34,489 nt of DNA, taken from positions 1-34,489 of the forward strand of contig JAEUUX010000055.1 in NCBI GenBank assembly GCA_016787295.1, given 5' to 3'. Positions within the stretch are counted from its first letter, which is position 1. Every line of letters starts with the position of its first letter. The notes below the pieces were generated by a model. That model made no database searches. It saw only the letters and a program-made list of their open reading frames with translations, and had not been told where the DNA came from. Below are positions 7,933 through 16,393 of the stretch, piece after piece. The DNA comes from Chitinophagales bacterium (lineage in GTDB: Bacteria; Bacteroidota; Bacteroidia; Chitinophagales; UBA2359). Made by a program: the position numbers and the translations under genes.

Positions 7933-9768
7933 ATGTCGCATTACCAAGAACTAAAAGAAACCGTTGTTCCCAATATCCCGCATAGTCCGGGAATCTACCA
8001 ATACTTTGATGCTGCCGACAATTTGATTTATGTAGGCAAAGCAAAAGACCTTCGCAAACGAGTCGCTCAGTATTTTAATCCCAATATAGACCACCCCAAA
8101 ACGAGGATTTTGGTGCGCCAAATTGCGCGCATAGCATTTGCAGTAGTGGACACCGAACAAGACGCTTTTTTGTTAGAAAATGCACTAATCAAACAACATC
8201 AACCAAAATACAACATACAACTCAAAGACGACAAAACGTATCCTTATATTTGTGTTAAAAAAGAACATTTTCCGCGCATTTTTATCACGCGCCAAATCGT
8301 GCGTGATGGTTCCGACTATTTTGGTCCCTACACATCGGGCAGACAAGTATATACGATTATGGAACTGATACGAATTTTGTTTAATTATCGAACTTGTCAA
8401 CTCAACCTTTTGCCTGCCAACATCGCTGCCAACAAATTTAAGGTGTGTTTAGAATATCATATTGGCAACTGCAAAGCGCCATGTGTAGGCAAACAGACCG
8501 AAGAGGAATACAAACAAATAATTGCGCAAATAAAGTACATCTTAAAAGGAAATATTGCTTCGGTCATTGCCTATCTCAAAGACCAAATGAATCAATTAGC
8601 AGAACAATTTGAGTTTGAAAAAGCCCAATTAGTCAAACAAAAGATCGAGGCTTTGCAGGATTATCAAAGCAAATCGACCATTGTTAATCCGAAAATCAAT
8701 GATGTTGATGTATTTAATATCGAAAACAGCGAAAAACGGGCTTTTGTGAGCTACCTAAAAGTGATGAATGGCACTATTATTCAAACCAAAGTCATAGAAC
8801 TGACCAAACGTTTAGACGAAACCGTCGAGGAACTTTTGTCGTTTGGCATTACAACTTTGCGGCAGGAATTGCAAAGCCTTTCGCCCGAAATCATTGTGCC
8901 GTTTGAAGTAGAATATGCCGAAACTAATGTGCGTTTTACCATTCCACAAATTGGAGACAAGAAACATTTGCTCGATTTGGCAAAGAAAAATGCTTTTTAT
9001 TATTACAAACAACAGCTTTCGAAAACTGAAACCCAAAAAACGGCTAACGAAAAACAATTTGAGGTATTGAATCAACTCAAGAAAGATTTGCGCCTTAGCG
9101 AACTGCCTATGCACATCGAGTGTTTTGATAATTCCAATTTTCAAGGCAGTTTTCCTGTTTCGTCTTTGGTGGTGTTCAAATCGGCGCGTCCTGCAAAGCA
9201 AGATTATCGCCATTTTAAGGTAAAAACGGTGGAAGGTCCCGACGATTTTGCAACGATGGAAGAAGTGGTCTATCGGCGCTATAAGCGCCTATTGGACGAG
9301 GAACAGCCTTTACCACAACTTATTGTCATTGACGGCGGCAAAGGGCAGTTGGGAGCAGCACTAAACAGCCTACGAAAATTGGAGTTGGTCGGCAAAATGG
9401 CTATAGTGGGTATTGCTAAAAAATTAGAGGAAATTTATGTTCCGAATGATCCTTATCCGCTACACATCGACAAACGGTCGTCGAGTCTCAAACTACTACA
9501 ACATCTCCGTAATGAGGCGCATCGTTTTGGCATTACTTTTCACCGCGATTTGCGTTCGAAAGATATGCTCGAATCTGAATTAGAACACATTCCGCACATC
9601 GGCAGAAAAACTGCTGATAAATTGTTGTTGTATTTTAAATCGATGAATGCTATCAAAACTGCCAATCTCAAGGAACTGACTGAGGTGGTGAATCTGCGAC
9701 AAGCGCGAGCCATTCAGGAGTTTTTTAAACAGCAATATGATGAGACATCAATAAATACGGAGGAATAA
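7933..9768 (+). CDS. uvrC: UvrABC nucleotide excision repair endonuclease subunit C
   Basis: UvrC makes both incisions around a DNA lesion within the UvrABC system. Domains in order are GIY-YIG nuclease (SPGIYQYF...LIYVGKAKDLRKRV), cysteine-containing central part, UVR motif for UvrB contact (QFEFEKAQLVKQKIEAL), RNase H-like C-terminal nuclease (ECFDNSNFQG, IVIDGGKGQL, HRFGITFHRD) and a terminal helix-hairpin-helix pair (IPHIGRKTADKLLLYF). The start at 7933 (MSHYQELK) gives 611 residues. The in-frame ATG at 7900 would add 11 residues but lies in the arm of the rocD terminator, so it is rejected. No consensus promoter is clear between the terminator and the start. The transcript likely ends at 9830-9867. 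Confidence 0.96.
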   Translation: MSHYQELKETVVPNIPHSPGIYQYFDAADNLIYVGKAKDLRKRVAQYFNPNIDHPKTRILVRQIARIAFAVVDTEQDAFLLENALIKQHQPKYNIQLKDDKTYPYICVKKEHFPRIFITRQIVRDGSDYFGPYTSGRQVYTIMELIRILFNYRTCQLNLLPANIAANKFKVCLEYHIGNCKAPCVGKQTEEEYKQIIAQIKYILKGNIASVIAYLKDQMNQLAEQFEFEKAQLVKQKIEALQDYQSKSTIVNPKINDVDVFNIENSEKRAFVSYLKVMNGTIIQTKVIELTKRLDETVEELLSFGITTLRQELQSLSPEIIVPFEVEYAETNVRFTIPQIGDKKHLLDLAKKNAFYYYKQQLSKTETQKTANEKQFEVLNQLKKDLRLSELPMHIECFDNSNFQGSFPVSSLVVFKSARPAKQDYRHFKVKTVEGPDDFATMEEVVYRRYKRLLDEEQPLPQLIVIDGGKGQLGAALNSLRKLELVGKMAIVGIAKKLEEIYVPNDPYPLHIDKRSSSLKLLQHLRNEAHRFGITFHRDLRSKDMLESELEHIPHIGRKTADKLLLYFKSMNAIKTANLKELTEVVNLRQARAIQEFFKQQYDETSINTEE

Positions 9769-9829
9769 AAAAATGGAATTAGCTTTAAAAACTGATTTCG
9801 GAACTTCTGAAACAAACCTGATACAATGC

Positions 9830-9867
9830 AAAAATCCCTGCTATTTTTACAATAAGCAGGGATTTTT
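9830..9867. terminator. Terminator between convergent uvrC and acyl-CoA dehydrogenase genes
   Basis: A 13-bp stem (AAAAATCCCTGCT, 9830-9842; complement 9855-9867) with a 12-nt loop carries an A-tract on one side and a T-tract on the other. It probably works in both directions, serving uvrC and the minus-strand operon that ends at 9886. Confidence 0.8.
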
Positions 9868-9885
9868 ACTTTTTGAACAAGAATG

Positions 9886-11511
9886 TTAACCACTAATACG
9901 CTCAAAAAGTCCTGTAAAAGTCATCATTTCGGCAATATTGGTCAATTTGATTTTGCCAAACATAACTGCCATTTGAGCATTTTCGCGACCTGTCTCAACG
10001 CCTTCATAGACGCTATCGGAGGTTGTTACAACACACTTGGGTGTTCCACTCAAACCTTCTTCGACAGTACAGCTACCGTTGTTCACTCTTACGGTGAATT
10101 GACCACCATTGGTGCCCGAAATGTCGAGATGAACGGTGGTGTCATAATCTGCCGATACTTTGTGTTTTTTCAAACGTGAAGGTAAAGAAAGCACGATTTC
10201 ACGTGCAGTTTGTGCATTAGCCATTTCTTGATGTATGGGTTTATGAATTAAAACTGTTTCTTCGGAATTGGGATTAGCAGTAGCAGGTGTAGGTGGTGCG
10301 GGTGATGTTGGTGGTGTGGGTATTGTAATATTTTCGGGAGCGTTATATACGGGTTTAAAAGATATTTGGTCGATAAGCATTTTCGACAAAATTTCGCGCA
10401 TAATCTGTGAAGTGCCGCCAACAATTGTGCCTACGCGTGCATCGCGGTACATGCGTTCGATGGGATATTCTTCCATATAACCATAACCGCCAAAGCATTG
10501 AAGGCACACATCTACGGCTTTTTTTGCTACTTCTGTTGTGAGTAATTTGCTCATGCTACATTCTTTGACGGCTGTTTCGCCTTGATCATAAAGCCATGCG
10601 GCATAATATGTTAGTTGTTTGGCTGCTTCTATTTCGGTAGCAATGTTCACCAAATCGTGGCGCAGGCTTTGGAATTTGCCAATGGTTTTGCCAAAAGCTT
10701 TTCGTTCGTTAATATATTTGAGGGTCAGTTCCAAGCCCATTTCGGCACCGGCAATAGAACCAATACCTGCAATAAGGCGTTCCAACTGAAAACTTTCCAT
10801 GATATAATAAAATCCCATGCCTTCTTGTCCTACTAAATTTTGGAGCGGTATGCGCACATTGTCAAAGAAAAGTTCGCCTGTATCGGAGCTATGCCAACCC
10901 ATTTTTCGCAATTTATTGGCAGAAAATCCGGGCATGTCTCTATCGACCACCACCAAACAAATGCCTTCGACACTTTTTGTGCCTTCTAAACGACATGCCA
11001 CTACCACGAAATCGGAGTATACACCGTTGGTAATAAAAGTTTTAGCGCCGTTTAATATATAGTGGTCGCCGTCGCGTCGAATAGTACTGCGCAAAGCTGC
11101 TACATCGGAGCCTGCGTTGGGTTCGGATACTGCCAAAGCCCCTATTTTTTCGCCCGTAACAGCCGTTTGTAGGTAGCGGGTTTTTAAGTATTCGCTACCA
11201 ACACGTTCTATATGAGCAATAGACATATACTGATGTACGCCTACTGCGGCTGCAAAACCGCCATTTAGCGAACCAGCTACTTCTTCGGTCCATGCTACGG
11301 AGTAAAAAAAGTCTAATCCCGACCCACCATATTGTTCTGGTACGTTGAGACCCAAAAATCCTAATTCGCCCATGCGTTTCCAGATGCTACGAGGCAAGGC
11401 GCGTTGGTCGTCCCATGTTGCGGCATTTGGCAACACCTCTTGGACAATGAATTGCCGAGCAATTTGGCGAAATTCTTCATGTTCGGCTTTAAAATAAGGA
11501 GATTTTGTCAT
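9886..11511 (-). CDS. Acyl-CoA dehydrogenase with C-terminal SCP2-like domain
   Basis: This is a flavoprotein of 541 residues. The first ~385 residues form a full acyl-CoA dehydrogenase, which oxidises acyl-CoA to enoyl-CoA with FAD and passes electrons to ETF. Visible signatures are ALAVSEPNAGSDVAALRST (about 125-143), the FAD/substrate loop NGAKTFITNG (154-163) and GGYGYMEEYPIERMYRDARV (341-360). The place of the MCAD catalytic Glu (YEGT) reads VGGT. A Glu in QLERL (E244) instead matches the catalytic position of isovaleryl-CoA and long-chain dehydrogenases. After a Pro/Thr-rich linker (about 398-415), residues ~430-541 look like an SCP2 sterol-carrier domain (LDISGTNGGQFTVRVNNG, then MFGKIKL). 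It is the last gene of the mtaB-folK operon, 23 bp after folK. The natural substrate is unknown; binding of a bulky acyl chain is inferred. Confidence 0.9.
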   Translation of the reverse strand: MTKSPYFKAEHEEFRQIARQFIVQEVLPNAATWDDQRALPRSIWKRMGELGFLGLNVPEQYGGSGLDFFYSVAWTEEVAGSLNGGFAAAVGVHQYMSIAHIERVGSEYLKTRYLQTAVTGEKIGALAVSEPNAGSDVAALRSTIRRDGDHYILNGAKTFITNGVYSDFVVVACRLEGTKSVEGICLVVVDRDMPGFSANKLRKMGWHSSDTGELFFDNVRIPLQNLVGQEGMGFYYIMESFQLERLIAGIGSIAGAEMGLELTLKYINERKAFGKTIGKFQSLRHDLVNIATEIEAAKQLTYYAAWLYDQGETAVKECSMSKLLTTEVAKKAVDVCLQCFGGYGYMEEYPIERMYRDARVGTIVGGTSQIMREILSKMLIDQISFKPVYNAPENITIPTPPTSPAPPTPATANPNSEETVLIHKPIHQEMANAQTAREIVLSLPSRLKKHKVSADYDTTVHLDISGTNGGQFTVRVNNGSCTVEEGLSGTPKCVVTTSDSVYEGVETGRENAQMAVMFGKIKLTNIAEMMTFTGLFERISG

Positions 11512-11534
11512 ACAAAATAGAAAGAAATAAGTGA

Positions 11535-12014
11535 TTAGGCACGTGTTACCTCAGCGGTGTCGGTGCATTCGTGCAATAATTTTTGCACGCTTTTTTGTAG
11601 TATTGGGTGTATGAAATTAGGCGCTAAATCGGCAAGTGGCACCAACGTAAAACGACGTTTGTGCAAATCGGGGTGCGGAATAAGTAAATTATCCTCTACA
11701 ACAATGCGTTGTTCATAGAATAAAATATCAATGTCTATGAGGCGCGGTCCCCAGCGTTCTTGCCGTTTTCGTCCCATTTGTTGCTCTATAAATTGAATTT
11801 TTTCTAACAAATCTAAGGGTTCGAGCGGTGTTTGACAGCAAACAACTTGATTCAAAAACGTATTTTGTTGTGTATTGCCCCAAGGTTCGGTTTCATATAT
11901 CCATGAAATAGCAGTTATTTCGCCAACTTCTGTCGATAATAAATCCACACAATTTTGCAAATTATATAAACGGTTGTTGAGATTGGTGCCAAGTAGGAGA
12001 TAAACGGTGTGCAT
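11535..12014 (-). CDS. folK: 2-amino-4-hydroxy-6-hydroxymethyldihydropteridine pyrophosphokinase
   Basis: HPPK (159 residues, normal length) transfers pyrophosphate from ATP to the pterin alcohol in folate synthesis. It has the N-terminal LLLGTNLNNRLYNLQ, the pterin-pocket segment YETEPWG and the signature RWGPRLIDIDILFY with the magnesium-binding aspartates D94 and D96. IPHPDLHKRRFTLVPLADL follows as expected. It is monofunctional, with no FolB or FolP fusion. It lies 18 bp downstream of mtaB and 23 bp upstream of the acyl-CoA dehydrogenase gene, so the three are probably co-transcribed. Confidence 0.95.
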   Translation of the reverse strand: MHTVYLLLGTNLNNRLYNLQNCVDLLSTEVGEITAISWIYETEPWGNTQQNTFLNQVVCCQTPLEPLDLLEKIQFIEQQMGRKRQERWGPRLIDIDILFYEQRIVVEDNLLIPHPDLHKRRFTLVPLADLAPNFIHPILQKSVQKLLHECTDTAEVTRA

Positions 12015-12032
12015 TGTGTTGGTATTTATAAA

Positions 12033-13358
12033 TTATAACGTTGGAGATAAAATTCCTACATCGGTCAAAACAGTATTATCTGCGCTGATATTCATCAAAA
12101 AAACGTCTTGGGTTTCGTTACACCAAAGTGGGTCGTATGGGGCTTCGACTTTAATGTAGTTATCTGTAAAACCATACATTTTGTCACCATCGTTTTCCAT
12201 TTCCCACAGTACTTTTCGGGTGGTTTGTAGATGTTGTTCATAAAAGTAACGGCGTTTTTTTTCTGACAAAATCGTGAGCATGGTATTGCGTTCTTGTCGT
12301 ATTTTGTGTGGCACGCTGTTGGGGAAATCTATGGCGGCGGTATTAGGACGCTCGGAATAGGTAAAAACGTGGAGGTAGCTAATGTCCAAATCGTTCAAAA
12401 ATTGATAGGTATCGAGAAATTCGTTGTGGCTCTCACCCGGAAAACCGACGATGACATCAACGCCAATGCAAGCATTCGGCATAGCTTGTTTGATGAGTTG
12501 TACGCGTTCGGCATATAGTTCGCGCGCATAACGGCGGCGCATGAGGCGCAGAATTTCATTGCTGCCCGACTGTAGTGGGATATGAAAATGTGGCATAAAA
12601 CGCGTCGAATGTGCTACAAAATCGATGATTTCGGGAGTTAATAGATTGGGTTCTATAGATGAAATTCTGTATCTTTCTATTGGGACATTTTCTAAGGCAG
12701 TGATTAGTTCCAGAAAATTGGTTTCGCGATGTGTGCCATCGGTCATTCTTTTTCCATAATCTCCAATGTTTACACCTGTCAATACGATTTCTTTTACACC
12801 ATTTTCGGCAATTTCGTGAGCCTGTTCGACGATTCGGTCGATGGTTTGGCTTCGGCTGTTGCCACGTGCTAAAGGGATAGTGCAGAAAGCGCATTTATAG
12901 TCGCAACCGTCTTGCACTTTCAGGAAAGAGCGGGTGCGTTCGCCGATGGAGTAGGCGTTATTAAAGCCATTAATTTGTTGTATAGGGCTGGCAATAGCTA
13001 TTCCTTTTTCTTTTTTGGTGAGGGTATGGAGGTGGTCGATGATATTAAACTTCTCGGCGGCACCCAGCACTAAATCAACACCTTGAATGTCAGCAATTTC
13101 TTGTGGTTTGAGTTGTGCATAACAACCCACTATAACGACAAAGGCATGAGGAGACAAGCGCAAGGCTTGGTTCACGATGCGGCGACATTTTTTATCTGCA
13201 TGGTCGGTTACGGAGCAGGTGTTGATAACATAGATATCGGCAGCCTCATGGAAAGGCACTTTTTCGAAACCTGCTTCGGTCATTTGACGACCTATGGCAG
13301 AAGTTTCGGAATAATTGAGTTTGCAGCCGAGGGTATAAAAAGCTACTTTATGAGCCAT
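12033..13358 (-). CDS. mtaB: tRNA (N6-threonylcarbamoyladenosine(37)-C2)-methylthiotransferase MtaB
   Basis: This radical SAM methylthiotransferase of 441 residues converts t6A37 to ms2t6A37 in ANN-decoding tRNAs. The N-terminal UPF0004 domain holds cluster cysteines C12 (YTLGCKLN), C48 (NTCSVTD) and C80 (VGCYAQ). The radical SAM cluster motif is C152-x3-C156-x2-C159 (DGCDYKCAFCTIPLARG). The GCKLN start and the tight NTCSVTDHADKKCR segment point to the MtaB branch and not MiaB or RimO. A short TRAM-like C-terminus follows. It is the first gene of the operon, with a TAnnTTTG promoter element 34 bp upstream. Confidence 0.92.
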   Translation of the reverse strand: MAHKVAFYTLGCKLNYSETSAIGRQMTEAGFEKVPFHEAADIYVINTCSVTDHADKKCRRIVNQALRLSPHAFVVIVGCYAQLKPQEIADIQGVDLVLGAAEKFNIIDHLHTLTKKEKGIAIASPIQQINGFNNAYSIGERTRSFLKVQDGCDYKCAFCTIPLARGNSRSQTIDRIVEQAHEIAENGVKEIVLTGVNIGDYGKRMTDGTHRETNFLELITALENVPIERYRISSIEPNLLTPEIIDFVAHSTRFMPHFHIPLQSGSNEILRLMRRRYARELYAERVQLIKQAMPNACIGVDVIVGFPGESHNEFLDTYQFLNDLDISYLHVFTYSERPNTAAIDFPNSVPHKIRQERNTMLTILSEKKRRYFYEQHLQTTRKVLWEMENDGDKMYGFTDNYIKVEAPYDPLWCNETQDVFLMNISADNTVLTDVGILSPTL

Positions 13359-13392
13359 ACAACCAAAATTGTTTGCTTTAGGAAATAGACGG

Positions 13393-13400
13393 CAAAGGTA
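13393..13400 (-). promoter_or_regulatory. Candidate -7 element of the mtaB-folK-acyl-CoA dehydrogenase operon
   Basis: On the minus strand this reads TACCTTTG, a full match to TAnnTTTG, 34 bp before the mtaB ATG. No clear TTTG -33 box was seen. Confidence 0.5.
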
Positions 13401-13436
13401 CAGTTTTTTTAGTAGTTATTACTATAATAAGCATAA

Positions 13437-13470
13437 AAAAAACCCTTAACACTAAGGTTAAGGGTTTTTT
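13437..13470 (-). terminator. Intrinsic terminator of the peptidoglycan-binding repeat protein gene
   Basis: A 14-bp stem (AAAAAACCCTTAAC, 13437-13450; complement 13457-13470) with a 6-nt loop starts about 21 bases past the stop at 13492. On the minus strand it ends in a run of eight T residues (13433-13440). Confidence 0.88.
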
Positions 13471-13491
13471 GTGGATACAAAAAGCGAAAAA

Positions 13492-14454
13492 TTATCTTTC
13501 AACGCCCAAAGCACGCATTGTTTCCATGTTAAGATTACCAACTGGAAGGTTGTTGTCTTTTTGGAATTGTTGCAAAGCTGCACGTGTTTTACCACCTAAA
13601 ACGTTATCAGATGGACCTGGGTCATATCCTTTAGCACGCAAAGCGTCTTGGATTTGAGAGATTTTAGAAGGAGTGGTTTTAGAGTCACACAATACTTCTA
13701 CCCAATCAGTAAATTCACCAGCACGAACTAATTTTTTGGTTGTGATAGTGCTATATTGAGCAGGTTCTTCGATTTCACGTGTAGTAGCAGGTGATTTCAA
13801 CACTTGTTTAGTGATGGTTCTGTACTCAGCAGCTACTTCGCGTTCGCGAGTATTAGCTGGATTTTGAACAACTGCTTTAGAAATCGTTTTGTATTCAGCA
13901 GGGATAGCTACTTCGTTAGTAGTAGCAGGTGTTCTTAATACTTGTTTAGTAACTGTTTTGTATTGAGCAGGTACTTCAGTTAAACACCAAACTTTACATT
14001 TTTCTGGATCTTCGTTCAAACAGCTTCTGTCTGCACGACCTTTAGTCCATTTTGTACCAGCAGGAGAGATCAACATTTGTTCGCTAACAGTTTCATAAAC
14101 AGGTGGAACATAGGTTAAACGCTTAGAAGCTTCTTTAACCATGATTTCTTCTGTTTGGGTAGTAAAGGTAGCAGGTACTACTTCTAATACTTTGTAAGCT
14201 TCTTTAACCAAAACCTGCTCGGTGGTTGATTCATAAACAGCAGGTACTACTTCCAAACGAGTAGATGCTTCTTTAAGCAAAATTTGCTCTGTTACGGTTT
14301 CGTATTGGTCAGGAGCCATACATTTTGCATAGCATTTGCCAGCAACTGCATTTGGAGGAAGATCACTACCTTGTGCAAATACAGTAGCGGTGTTGAACAC
14401 TGCGCAAGAGGCAGCGCAACTAAGTACTAAGAGTAAATTTTTAAAATTTCTCAT
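13492..14454 (-). CDS. Secreted repeat protein with peptidoglycan-binding domain
   Basis: This 320-residue exported protein has a signal peptide (MRNFKNLLLVLSCAASCAVF, cleavage near VFAQG at 26-29). The middle is built of eight repeats of about 23 residues with the core PAxYxTVTxQVLxxPAxT; the fourth is expanded by a Cys-containing insert (SCLNEDPEKCKVWCLTEV). The last ~65 residues look like a PG_binding_1 domain (SQIQDALRAKGYDPGPSDNVLGGKTRAALQQFQ in pieces). It probably sits in the periplasm or on the inner face of the outer membrane bound to peptidoglycan. The function of the repeats is unknown. It is monocistronic, with a strong terminator and an apparently long leader. Codon use is regular and G/C-balanced, as often in well-expressed genes. 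Confidence 0.85.
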   Translation of the reverse strand: MRNFKNLLLVLSCAASCAVFNTATVFAQGSDLPPNAVAGKCYAKCMAPDQYETVTEQILLKEASTRLEVVPAVYESTTEQVLVKEAYKVLEVVPATFTTQTEEIMVKEASKRLTYVPPVYETVSEQMLISPAGTKWTKGRADRSCLNEDPEKCKVWCLTEVPAQYKTVTKQVLRTPATTNEVAIPAEYKTISKAVVQNPANTREREVAAEYRTITKQVLKSPATTREIEEPAQYSTITTKKLVRAGEFTDWVEVLCDSKTTPSKISQIQDALRAKGYDPGPSDNVLGGKTRAALQQFQKDNNLPVGNLNMETMRALGVER

Positions 14455-14682
14455 AATGCTTAAAAAAAAAATTTAAAAAAAGTTAAACAATAATAGCTTA
14501 ATAATTAAAATAAAAAGTGTTTCTTAATGGTTGGGTACGACAGTAATAACATTTTAGAAATACCATATCCATTTTTTCACACCTTTAAGACATAACAAGC
14601 ATCAAAAAGTCACCAAATTTGTGCAAAAAAATGCTATTTGTCACAAAAGATGTTGGTATGCCTGAAAAACGGTGCAAAGGTA
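14455..14682 (-). promoter_or_regulatory. Promoter element and long A/T-rich leader of the repeat protein gene
   Basis: The only good -7 match is TACCTTTG on the minus strand (14675-14682), which would give a leader of about 215 nt. The leader is A/T-rich, with no start codon context or riboswitch that I recognise. The stretch from 14683 to 14763 is also A/T-rich and otherwise empty. Confidence 0.4.
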
Positions 14683-14763
14683 GTAATTATTTTGTAATAA
14701 TTTGCTTCTATGCTACAAATTTATTTTTTTAGTATAAAAGACAAATGTTATATGTTTAGAATT

Positions 14764-14794
14764 AAAAAAAGGACATTTGTAGTGTCCTTTTTTT
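14764..14794 (-). terminator. Intrinsic terminator of the thioredoxin-like gene
   Basis: A 12-bp stem, AAAAAAAGGACA (14764-14775) with its complement (14783-14794), has a 7-nt loop. It lies 17 bases past the stop, with T-runs at the end of the stem in either direction. Confidence 0.82.
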
Positions 14795-14811
14795 GTGCTA
14801 TCTATATTGTA

Positions 14812-15399
14812 TTAGTGGGTAGTAGTACGAACGCCTGTTTCGAGGGGTGATTTATAGATTTGGTTAAACAGTCCCCAATCTACCTTTCTATAATGATTTT
14901 CCCCAAAATAGCGCAATAATTTATCCATGCGAATAGGATTTTGAAATCCTGCGACAGGTTGTGGGTTACTCATGGTTTCATCTAAGAAAATAACAGATGG
15001 ATAATTGAGTTTGCCACGTGTAAGGTATACAGCTATTTCATTAACACCTACACCATCTTTGCCTCCGTCAGTACGGAACGCATAACTATTGTTTTTAAAC
15101 TGTATAGTATTGCGTGTTTCAGCATCTAATTTAACAGCATAAAAATTTTCGTTGATGTATTGGGCAATAGCAGGGTGTTGGAACGTTGCCTTGTCCATTT
15201 TAGTACACCATGTACACCATGAAGTATACAGATCTACTATTATTTTTTTAGGTTGTTGTTGGTTTAATTTGATAGCCTCTTCGAGTGTTACCCATTTTAT
15301 GGTATTTGGGTTGCTTTCAGGTTGGTCGCCGTTAGTTAAACGATATGACATTAATGTTATGCAACAGAATGTTAGGAACATAACGGTAAATTTCCTCAT
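14812..15399 (-). CDS. Secreted thioredoxin-like protein
   Basis: This 195-residue protein has an N-terminal hydrophobic signal (VMFLTFCCITLMSYRL). Its thioredoxin fold has KKIIVDLYTSWCTWCTKMDK, i.e. a CTWC redox pair at C62 and C65, followed by the expected cis-Pro region (NYPSVIFLD). It resembles Bacteroidota thioredoxin-family proteins of the DUF255/thioredoxin_7 type, which act as periplasmic thiol oxidoreductases. The precise partner is unknown. It is monocistronic, with its own terminator. No clear TAnnTTTG promoter was found in the 166-bp upstream gap. Confidence 0.85.
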   Translation of the reverse strand: MRKFTVMFLTFCCITLMSYRLTNGDQPESNPNTIKWVTLEEAIKLNQQQPKKIIVDLYTSWCTWCTKMDKATFQHPAIAQYINENFYAVKLDAETRNTIQFKNNSYAFRTDGGKDGVGVNEIAVYLTRGKLNYPSVIFLDETMSNPQPVAGFQNPIRMDKLLRYFGENHYRKVDWGLFNQIYKSPLETGVRTTTH

Positions 15400-15523
15400 A
15401 GCTATATTTTTTTAATTTAGAAGTTTAAAAATTAATGAACAAAAAAAATGTGTCTTAAAGTGTATAAAGATATTGTCAAAGAAATAAAACGGTGTAGATG
15501 GCATTTTTATTGCAGTTTTTACA

Positions 15524-15531
15524 TACTTTTG
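15524..15531 (+). promoter_or_regulatory. Candidate -7 element of ubiX
   Basis: TACTTTTG matches TAnnTTTG. It lies 34 bp before the TTG start at 15566, and a T-rich -33 region precedes it. Confidence 0.5.
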
Positions 15532-15565
15532 CAAAAAAATTATTCATCTAAAAAAATACTTAGGT

Positions 15566-16141
15566 TTGGAAACTAAAAATTTAAAGAAATTAGTGGTAGC
15601 TATAACAGGTGCCAGTGGGGCAATATATGCTAAAGTTTTGTTAGACAAGTTGTTGTTGTTACAAGAACAATGGGCAGAGGTGGGAGTGGTGATGTCGCAG
15701 AATGCAAAAGCGGTGTGGAAGTATGAGTTGGGTAATGAAAATTACGACAACTCCATTTTCAATTATTATGCCAAAGATAATTTTTTTGCACCTTTTGCTT
15801 CGGGTTCTGCCAAGTTTGAGACAATGATTGTTTGTCCTTGTTCTATGGGAACTTTAGGAAGGATTGCTCAAGGGGTGTCTGATGATTTGGTGACACGAGC
15901 GGCAGATGTTATTCTCAAAGAAAGGCGAAAACTAATTTTGGTAGTTCGTGACACGCCATACAACCTTATTCATATCAACAATATGAAAATGGTGACGGAA
16001 GCTGGTGGGATTATTTGTCCTGCCTCTCCTTCTTTCTACAGCCGCCCTACAGATTTTGAATCTTTGGCTGCGACTGTGGTTGATAGAGTGCTTGATTTAG
16101 CGGGTTTTGACCCCATTTCCTTTCGCTGGGGACAAATGTAG
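15566..16141 (+). CDS. ubiX: Flavin prenyltransferase UbiX
   Basis: UbiX joins dimethylallyl phosphate to FMN to make the prenylated flavin cofactor of UbiD-type decarboxylases. At 191 residues it has the family length. It has VVAITGASGAIYAKVLLDKL at the N-terminus, the FMN-site segment VCPCSMGTLGRIAQGVSDDL (about 90-109), and RRKLILVVRDTPYNLIHINNM. The frame has no ATG near the proper start. TTG at 15566, giving METKNLKKLVVAITGASG, is the only start that keeps the whole first strand, so a TTG start is assigned. No ubiD lies nearby. Confidence 0.93.
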   Translation: METKNLKKLVVAITGASGAIYAKVLLDKLLLLQEQWAEVGVVMSQNAKAVWKYELGNENYDNSIFNYYAKDNFFAPFASGSAKFETMIVCPCSMGTLGRIAQGVSDDLVTRAADVILKERRKLILVVRDTPYNLIHINNMKMVTEAGGIICPASPSFYSRPTDFESLAATVVDRVLDLAGFDPISFRWGQM

Positions 16142-16393
16142 GACGATTATTTGGTTTGACAAAACTTTTTGCCAAAAAAAATAAAATTTCTTGAATTTTT
16201 TCTTTCTTGCTCTAAAGGCTACAAGTAAGTATTGTTTATTTTTAAATTCATAACTGTCTGTTTATCAAGTAGTTATGTGTGTAAACGCTTGTTTACGGAG
16301 CTTTTATGTTTGGTCACGGCGGGTTAAATTTTTTTTAATTTAATACAATGTTTTTTAGCTACGAAAAGTTTATTTTTTTATGTCTTATTTGGA

